A stretch of DNA of 64,000 bases, taken from NCBI GenBank assembly GCA_965206315.1, contig OZ242210.1, positions 310,001 through 374,000 on the forward strand, read 5' to 3'. Under the pieces are notes generated by a model. It made no database searches, was not told where the DNA came from, and saw nothing but the letters and a program-made list of their open reading frames with translations. This DNA comes from Bin16 sp965206315. Lineage in GTDB: Bacteria > Chloroflexota > Dehalococcoidia > Lucifugimonadales > Australimonadaceae. Of this stretch, positions 58,223 to 64,000 are shown one piece after another. Position numbers and translations under genes: made by a program. Position 1 is the stretch's first letter. Each line of letters opens with the position of its first letter.

Positions 58223-60916
58223 CTAGCCTCCCAGGTCGTGGAGCAGCTCGGTGATGCGCTCCAGTCGCGCGCGCCCACTCTCCAAGCGCTCACGCTCCCG
58301 CTCGACCACGTCGGCCGGCGCCTTGTCCAGGAACTGCGCGTTGCCGAGGCGGCCTTCGAGCCCCGCGACGTGCTTCTCCACGCCGGCCGCTTCCCCGCGC
58401 AGGCGCTCCCGTTCAGCCTCGAGGTCCACCGACCCTCCGACGTTGAGCGCCACGGTCACGTCGCGCACCACGAGGCGTACCGTGTCCCGGCCCGCATCGG
58501 CATCGCTGAACCGCAGCGCGCCCACGCGCGCAAGGCTGCGGATGGCGTCGGTCTCGGTCTCCAGCGTGGCCGCTGCCCGCGAGGTGGCTACCGTGGCGTC
58601 CAGCAGCGTCTGGGGCTCTATCTTGAGTTCGGCGCGGACGTTGCGGACGGCCCGCACGAGGTCGATCAGCAGCTCCACCTCCTCGGAGGCGGGAGCGTCG
58701 GCGTCCCTGCGCGCCTGCAACTCCTCCTCGGACAAGCGCGCCTTCGGGTCCGGGTAGGGAGCGATCATGATGGACTCGGGGAGGTTGCCCTCCGCCGGCA
58801 GCACGGCAACGAGGCGCTGCCATATCTCCTCGGTGACGAACGGCATGAACGGATGGAGCAGGCGCAGCACGCGCTCCAGCACGTGCGCCAGCACCCGGCG
58901 CGGCTGGTCGTCGCCGTTGCGCATCCGCACCTTCGCCAGTTCGATGTACCAGTCGGCGAAGTCGCTCCAGATGAACTCGTGGAGGACGCGCTCCGCCTCG
59001 CCTATCTGGAACTCGGCGATGAGGTCGTTCACGCGGACCGCGGTCTGCTGCGCCCTGGAGAGCATCCACCTGTCCTGCCGGTGCTCGCGCGGGGGCGTGG
59101 CGTACCAGCCCTCCATGCCTTCCTGTCCCTCCGTCTGGCCGATGACGAACCTGCCGACGTTCCACAGTTTGTTCGCGAAGTTGCGCGCCGCCTCCAGTCG
59201 GTCGTCGCTGAAGCGGGAGTCGTTGCCGGGCGTCGTGCCGGTCGTCAGCGCGAAACGGAGCGCGTCGGTCCCGTACTGGTCTATGGCGTCCAGCGGGTCG
59301 CGGACGTTTCCCCGCGTCTTGCTCATCTTCTGTCCGTGCTCGTCGCGCACGAGGCCGTGGAGGTATACGGTGCGGAAGGGAACGTCCCCCATATTCCGCA
59401 TCCCCATCATGATCATGCGGGCCACCCAGAAGAAGAGGATGTCATAGCCCGTCTCCATCACAGATGTGGGATAGAAGTAGTCCAGGTCGGCGTTGCGTTC
59501 AGGCCAGCCAAGCGTGGAGTGCGTCCACAGGCCTGAAGAGAACCAGGTATCGAGCACGTCTTCGTCCTGCTCGATATCACCCGAACCGCACCTCTCGCAT
59601 ACCTGCGGTTCATCCACCGCAACAGTCTGATGGCCGCACGCCCCGCAGTACCAGACCGGGATACGGTGCCCCCACCACAGCTGGCGGGAGATGCACCAGT
59701 CCCGGATGTTCTCCATCCAATTCGCGTAGACGCGCGCGAAGCGCTCGGGAACGATGCGGATGCGTCCGTCCTGCACAGCGGCGAGCGCGGGTTCGGCCAA
59801 CGGAGCGATCCTTACGAACCACTGCGTCGAGACTATGGGTTCGACCGGGTCGCCGCTGCGTTGGCAATGGCCCACCGAGTGCGTGTGCGGCTCTACTTTC
59901 TCCAGCAGTCCATCTCGTTCCAGCTGCGCGACGATCGCCTTGCGAGCCTCGAACCTGTCGACTCCGGCGTAGGGGCCGGCTTCTTCGTTCAGCGTGCCGT
60001 CAGGGTTGAGGATGTTTACGATGGGCAGGCCGTGCCGCTCCCCCGTTTCGAAGTCGTTGGGGTCGTGTCCCGGCGTGATCTTGAGCGCTCCGGTGCCGAA
60101 CTCGGTTGCGACCGCGTCGTCGGCGATGACGGGGATCAGCCGTCCGAGCACCGGCAGGCGCACGCGCTTACCGGGCGCGCCTGCGTAACGCTCGTCCGAC
60201 GGATTGACCGCGACCGCCGTGTCGCCGAGCAGGGTCTCCGGGCGGGTCGTTGCGACGGTCAGGTGCCCCGAGCCGTCCTCGTAGGGATAGCGGATGTAGT
60301 ACAGATTGCCCTGCACCTCCTCGTGTTCGACCTCGAGATCGGACAGCGCGGTACGGCAACTGACGCACCAGTTGATCATCCGCTCGCCGCGGTAGATGAG
60401 TCCTTCGTCGTAGAGGTTCTTGAACGTCGTGCGGACGGCGCGGGCCGGACCTTCGTCCAGCGTGAACGTCTTGCGCTCCCAGTCACACGATGCGCCAAGC
60501 CTGCGGTGCTGGTTGTCTATCGTGTCGCCGGTCTTGTCCACCCACTCCCAGATACGTTTGAGGAACGCCTCACGCCCGATGTCGTGGCGCGTCAACTCTT
60601 CCGCAGCGAGTTGCCGCTCGACAACGACCTGCGTGGCGATACCGGCGTGGTCGGTGCCCGGCAGGTAGAGAGCCACGTCGCCCTTCATGCGGTGATAGCG
60701 GGTGAGCGCGTCCTCTATGGCGGCCGTCATCGCGTGGCCGAGGTGCAACTCGCCCGTGACGTTGGGCGGGGGCATGATGATGGTGAACGGTTCCCGGTCC
60801 GGGTCGGGCGTGGCCCTGAAGTAGCCGGAGCGCTCCCACCATTCGTACAGTCTGCCCTCAACCTGGCGCGGGTCGTAGGCCTTCGAAAGCGGCTCGTCAG
60901 CCGGATTCGTCGTCAT
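58223..60916 (-). CDS. valS: Valyl-tRNA synthetase
   Basis: About 897 residues. Class I: PPPNVTGELHLGHAM (HLGH 58-61), KMSKT in GQKMSKTRGNV, editing-domain TTRPETLLGDTAVAV, and a CGACGH...CERCGSGD zinc pair before DVLDTWFSSGLW. C-terminal coiled coil (EKHVAGLEGRLGNAQFLDKA). ATG 60916 begins the family homology; ATG 60952 is possible. Divergent from an MFS gene. Confidence 0.96.
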   Translation of the reverse strand: MTTNPADEPLSKAYDPRQVEGRLYEWWERSGYFRATPDPDREPFTIIMPPPNVTGELHLGHAMTAAIEDALTRYHRMKGDVALYLPGTDHAGIATQVVVERQLAAEELTRHDIGREAFLKRIWEWVDKTGDTIDNQHRRLGASCDWERKTFTLDEGPARAVRTTFKNLYDEGLIYRGERMINWCVSCRTALSDLEVEHEEVQGNLYYIRYPYEDGSGHLTVATTRPETLLGDTAVAVNPSDERYAGAPGKRVRLPVLGRLIPVIADDAVATEFGTGALKITPGHDPNDFETGERHGLPIVNILNPDGTLNEEAGPYAGVDRFEARKAIVAQLERDGLLEKVEPHTHSVGHCQRSGDPVEPIVSTQWFVRIAPLAEPALAAVQDGRIRIVPERFARVYANWMENIRDWCISRQLWWGHRIPVWYCGACGHQTVAVDEPQVCERCGSGDIEQDEDVLDTWFSSGLWTHSTLGWPERNADLDYFYPTSVMETGYDILFFWVARMIMMGMRNMGDVPFRTVYLHGLVRDEHGQKMSKTRGNVRDPLDAIDQYGTDALRFALTTGTTPGNDSRFSDDRLEAARNFANKLWNVGRFVIGQTEGQEGMEGWYATPPREHRQDRWMLSRAQQTAVRVNDLIAEFQIGEAERVLHEFIWSDFADWYIELAKVRMRNGDDQPRRVLAHVLERVLRLLHPFMPFVTEEIWQRLVAVLPAEGNLPESIMIAPYPDPKARLSEEELQARRDADAPASEEVELLIDLVRAVRNVRAELKIEPQTLLDATVATSRAAATLETETDAIRSLARVGALRFSDADAGRDTVRLVVRDVTVALNVGGSVDLEAERERLRGEAAGVEKHVAGLEGRLGNAQFLDKAPADVVERERERLESGRARLERITELLHDLGG

Positions 60917-61016
60917 GCGCGGGGGCTCCAGAACGGGGGTGTCGCGTTTCATGTTAGCAGACGCGACGTTCAGCCCGCGCGGGAGGCGCCTCCCGCCCTG
61001 CTCAGGCCGGCGGTGC

Positions 61017-61022
61017 TATCCT
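61017..61022 (+). promoter_or_regulatory. -10 candidate, leaderless MFS gene
   Basis: TATCCT ends seven bases before the GTG at 61030, too close for a ribosome site. Confidence 0.4.
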
Positions 61023-61029
61023 GACTCCC

Positions 61030-62250
61030 GTGTCGTCCGCAACGCTCTCACGCCCAGTCTCCTGGAAGAAGAACCTCATCGCACTGTGGTTCGCACAGGT
61101 AGGGACGACCCTCGGCTTCTCCTTCACCTTCCCCTTCTACCCGCTGTTCTTCGAAGAGCTCGGCGGGTTCACCACGGAGCGCGCCGCGTTCTGGGCCGGG
61201 CTGGCCGGGTGGGTATTCGGCCTCGGCATGGGGCTTTCCAGCCCCATCTGGGGCGTGCTGGGCGATCGCTTCGGGCGCAAGCTGAACGTCCTGCGCTCAT
61301 TGATCCTCGGCGGTCTCTTTCTCACCATCTCCGGGTTCTCACAGACGCCGTTCCAGCTCATGGCCTCCCGGTTCGTCATCGGCGCGACAAGCGGGGTCGT
61401 GCCCACCATCATGGCTCTCGTGGCTGCGCACACCCCGAGGGAGCGGCTTCCCTTCGCGGCCGGCATCGTCCAGTCGGGCCTCTTCGTAGGTGTCGCGCTC
61501 GGCCCCTTGTTGGGCGGCATCATCTACGACGCGTGGGGGATGAGGGCGGCTTTCATCGCCACCGGGGCGGGGCTCTGGAGTTCCGCACTCATCGTTATCT
61601 TCCTCGTACGGGAGGACTTCCACCCGGCGGAGTCTTCGCTTGGCCTGGTCCGGCCATTCGTGGTCCTCTGGCAGCTGAGCACGTCCCGAGCGATGCTGCC
61701 GCTCTACGGTGTCGTGTTCCTCGTGCTCGCCGCACACCTCATGATCCAGCCTGCGATCCCCGGGCTCGTCAGTATCGTCGAAGGCGGCTCGGACAGCGGC
61801 ACTGCGTCCGGCATCGTGTTCGCACTGGGAGGCATCGGGTCAGCCATCTCCGCAGTAGTGATGGGCTGGCTCGCCCCCAAGGTCGGGCTGCAACGTGTGC
61901 TCATGGGAGGAACGGTGCTCGCGGCGTTCGCGGCGCTCGTCCCCTACTTCGCGATCGACTACCTCACGCTGGCAGTCGGTTTCACGGCTATCGCCCTCTT
62001 CTCCGGAGGCCTCTCCGGGCTGGTGAACGGGCTCATCGCGCTGCGTTCCCCCAGCGGACAGCACGGAGCGGCGTTCGGATCGGCGCAACTCGCGCACGCA
62101 TTCGGTGTGGCGCTGGGGCCGCTCGCCGGAGGCGCGATGGTCGTCACCTGGGGACTGCGAAGCGTCTTCCTCTTCGAGGTGGCCACTTTCGTCCTGATCC
62201 TGCTGGTCGTGGCCGCGCTGCTCGGCGGCCGCAGCGCCCGGGACGACTAG
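61030..62250 (+). CDS. MFS transporter
   Basis: 406 residues, twelve helices. GTG start. Motif A GVLGDRFGRKLNVL and GWLAPKVGLQRVLMG in the second half. Resembles DHA1-type multidrug exporters. Followed by coaX after 39 bases, which has its own promoter. Confidence 0.88.
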   Translation: MSSATLSRPVSWKKNLIALWFAQVGTTLGFSFTFPFYPLFFEELGGFTTERAAFWAGLAGWVFGLGMGLSSPIWGVLGDRFGRKLNVLRSLILGGLFLTISGFSQTPFQLMASRFVIGATSGVVPTIMALVAAHTPRERLPFAAGIVQSGLFVGVALGPLLGGIIYDAWGMRAAFIATGAGLWSSALIVIFLVREDFHPAESSLGLVRPFVVLWQLSTSRAMLPLYGVVFLVLAAHLMIQPAIPGLVSIVEGGSDSGTASGIVFALGGIGSAISAVVMGWLAPKVGLQRVLMGGTVLAAFAALVPYFAIDYLTLAVGFTAIALFSGGLSGLVNGLIALRSPSGQHGAAFGSAQLAHAFGVALGPLAGGAMVVTWGLRSVFLFEVATFVLILLVVAALLGGRSARDD

Positions 62251-62277
62251 CGATAGGGAGCCCGCTCCTGAGGGGCG

Positions 62278-62283
62278 TATAAT
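62278..62283 (+). promoter_or_regulatory. -10 hexamer of coaX, leaderless
   Basis: TATAAT ends six bases before the ATG at 62290, so transcription would begin on or beside the A of ATG. Confidence 0.6.
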
Positions 62284-62289
62284 CTCCCC

Positions 62290-63084
62290 ATGCTCCTCAC
62301 GCTGGACATAGGCAACACGAACATCACCATCGGCGCGTTCGACGGCGACGACCTCGTCGCGAACTGGCGGCTCTCAACCGACTCGCGACGCCTCACTGAC
62401 GAGTATGCCCTGCAACTGCGCGAGCTCCTCCCGCTGAAGGGCATCGCATTGAGCGACGTCACCGACGCCGCCCTCTGCAGCGTCGTCCCTCCGCTCACCG
62501 GTGTGTTCGAGGATGTCGCGCGCACACTCTTCTCCTGCGACCCTATCGTCGTGGGCGCCGGAACACGCACCGGTATCCGCATCCTGTACCAGAGCCCGCA
62601 TGACGTGGGCGCGGACCGCATCGTGGACGCTGCAGCCGCTCTCCACTACTACGGCGGGCCCGCCATCGTTGTCGACCTCGGCACTGCAACGGTCTTCGAC
62701 GCTGTGACGGCAGGCGGAGACTACCTCGGTGGGGCAATCTCTGTCGGCGTCGGGCTGGCGGGTGATGCGCTCGCTGCGAACACGTCCATGCTGCGCCGCG
62801 TCGACCTCACCGCGCCGGAGCATGCCATCGGCAAGAACACCACTGCCTCCATCAACTCCGGCCTCGTCTTCGGCTTCACCGGGCTTGTCGAGGCGATGGT
62901 GCGCCGCTTCCGCGACGAGATGGACGCGCCGGATGCGACAGTCGTCGGCACCGGCGGCCTCGTGCCGCTCATCGCAGAGCAGACCTCGGTATTCGACGTG
63001 GTCGACCCGGAACTGACCCTGCGCGGCCTGCGCCACATCTTCAACCTGAACCGCGAGCCCGCCCAGACCGGAGGCGCGCGATGA
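62290..63084 (+). CDS. coaX: Type III pantothenate kinase
   Basis: 264 residues. First CoA step: phosphorylates pantothenate. ASKHA-fold motifs DIGNTN (6-11), GADRIVDAAAA, VVDLGTATVFD, GGAISVGVGL and VVGTGGLVPLI. Stop overlaps the coaBC start (ATGA), an unusually tidy CoA operon. Confidence 0.96.
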   Translation: MLLTLDIGNTNITIGAFDGDDLVANWRLSTDSRRLTDEYALQLRELLPLKGIALSDVTDAALCSVVPPLTGVFEDVARTLFSCDPIVVGAGTRTGIRILYQSPHDVGADRIVDAAAALHYYGGPAIVVDLGTATVFDAVTAGGDYLGGAISVGVGLAGDALAANTSMLRRVDLTAPEHAIGKNTTASINSGLVFGFTGLVEAMVRRFRDEMDAPDATVVGTGGLVPLIAEQTSVFDVVDPELTLRGLRHIFNLNREPAQTGGAR

Positions 63085-64000
63085 GCGGCCCCTTCCACGG
63101 CAAGCGAGTCCTGCTCGGCGTCAGCGGCAGCATCGCCGCATACAAGGCCGCCGACCTCGCCAGCAAGCTCACCCAGGGCAGCGCGAAGGTCGACGTGCTC
63201 ATGACGTACTCCGCGACCCGGTTCGTAACGCCGCTCACCTTCCGCAGCATCACCCATCGTCCGGTGCTGACCGACCTGTTCGACCCCGATTCGCCGGAGG
63301 CGATAGAGCACGTTGCGCTCGCACAGGCCGCGCACATCCTCGTCGTCGCCCCAGCGACGGCCCACATGCTCGCGAAGCTCGCGCTCGGCCTGGCCGACGA
63401 CCCCATCAGCGTGATCGCGCTCGCGACCGGCGCACCGCTGCTCGTCGCCCCCGCGATGGACGCGAACATGTGGGAGCACCCCGCCGTGCGGCAGAACGTG
63501 AACACGCTCTTGGAGCGTGGCGCTGTCATCGTGGGGCCTGGCGAGGGACGGCTCGCCTCCGGACTCACAGGTTGGGGACGGCTCGCCGAGACGCCCGAAC
63601 TGCTCGGACGCATCGCACAGACGCTCGGCGCGAACGGCGACCTGCGTGGGCGGAGCGTCGTCGTCAGCGCGGGGGGTACCCAGGAGCCGCTCGATCCCGT
63701 ACGTGTGCTCACGAACCGCTCCTCCGGCAAGATGGGCTACGCCATCGCGGAGGCCGCGCGGGACCGCGGCGCGAACGTGACGCTTGTCACCGCGCCTGCT
63801 GCGCTCGACCCACCCGTCGGCGTGCGCGTCGAACGGGCCGACACCGCGGAACAGATGCGCGCCGCTGTCCAGGAGGCCGCCTGCTCCGCCGACGCCCTCG
63901 TGATGGCCGCCGCCGTCGCCGACTACCGCCCCGCCGAGACCAGCGACGAAAAGATGAAGAAGGAAACGATGGCAGACATGGTGATCGCGCTGGAGCGCAC
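63081..64000 (+). CDS. coaBC: CoaBC: phosphopantothenoylcysteine synthetase/decarboxylase (partial)
   Basis: The first 306 residues; the gene leaves the window. Flavoprotein (CoaC) domain: GVSGSIAAYKAADLASKL, VAPATAHMLAKLALGLADD, PAMDANMWEHPAVRQN (D where many have N). CoaB domain starts VVVSAGGTQEPLDPVR and NRSSGKMGYAIAEAA. Converts 4'-phosphopantothenate to phosphopantetheine via Cys ligation and decarboxylation. Confidence 0.96.
   Translation, partial: MSGPFHGKRVLLGVSGSIAAYKAADLASKLTQGSAKVDVLMTYSATRFVTPLTFRSITHRPVLTDLFDPDSPEAIEHVALAQAAHILVVAPATAHMLAKLALGLADDPISVIALATGAPLLVAPAMDANMWEHPAVRQNVNTLLERGAVIVGPGEGRLASGLTGWGRLAETPELLGRIAQTLGANGDLRGRSVVVSAGGTQEPLDPVRVLTNRSSGKMGYAIAEAARDRGANVTLVTAPAALDPPVGVRVERADTAEQMRAAVQEAACSADALVMAAAVADYRPAETSDEKMKKETMADMVIALER

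Overview
The window is GC-rich chromosomal DNA that most resembles an uncultivated Chloroflexota, perhaps of the Dehalococcoidia/SAR202 type. Supporting signs are a lipoprotein with a long Pro/Thr linker, a dnaJ-hspR-clp operon, an AroK-AroB fusion, several MFS exporters, a stand-alone Rieske oxygenase, zinc-less SecA and DUF5678/retropepsin remnants. No rRNA, tRNA, integrase, transposase or CRISPR array was seen. The lineage is inferred from gene content, not from a marker-gene tree.

Layout. 1-10.5 kb: transporters, an ABM monooxygenase, a thioredoxin/NHL protein, gatB, secG, then a minus-strand block (NmrA-like protein, FAD oxidase, cysS, ispF). 11.0-13.3 kb: an AT-richer insertion between ispF and ispD that has extended ispD in frame. 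13.3-18.7 kb: aldo-keto reductase, bicupin, fused ABC permease and its lipoprotein. 18.9-22.7 kb: heat-shock operon dnaJ-hspR-clpC with a HAIR-like operator in its promoter. 24.0-26.5 kb: thrC, a NIL protein, a MoaD/ThiS-like carrier and a membrane-anchored redoxin with an in-frame TGA where the first Cys of the FYRG-x-x-C-x-x-C motif belongs, followed by a bSECIS-like hairpin; this is a selenoprotein candidate and the best single find. 26.5-29.5 kb: shikimate genes aroC and aroKB. 29.7-35.0 kb: Rieske oxygenase, DUF429, ruvX, alaS. 35.1-38.5 kb: accessory zone with a decayed DUF5678/retropepsin pair, an MFS gene, an AT-rich PD-(D/E)XK-like gene and a triple-repeat protein. 38.6-42.4 kb: acetoacetyl-CoA synthetase, a dehydrogenase and an aldo-keto reductase. 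42.5-45.7 kb: tandem SulP transporters. 45.7-52.7 kb: repeat-rich zone holding a 1163-residue surface protein behind a 21-G tract, a perfect 157-bp tandem repeat and a zinc-finger/RepA-like ATPase that contains a dispersed repeat as coding sequence. 52.7-64 kb: secA, a conserved unknown, a VapBC pair, MFS exporters, valS, coaX and coaBC.

Together this is housekeeping DNA (translation, secretion, isoprenoid, shikimate, CoA and threonine synthesis) interrupted by small accessory islands with altered base composition and by dispersed repeats. Several genes (gatB, coaX, an MFS gene) carry a -10-like hexamer only 7-9 nt before the start codon, suggesting leaderless transcripts. Within operons, 4-base start/stop overlaps (ATGA, GTGA) are common.
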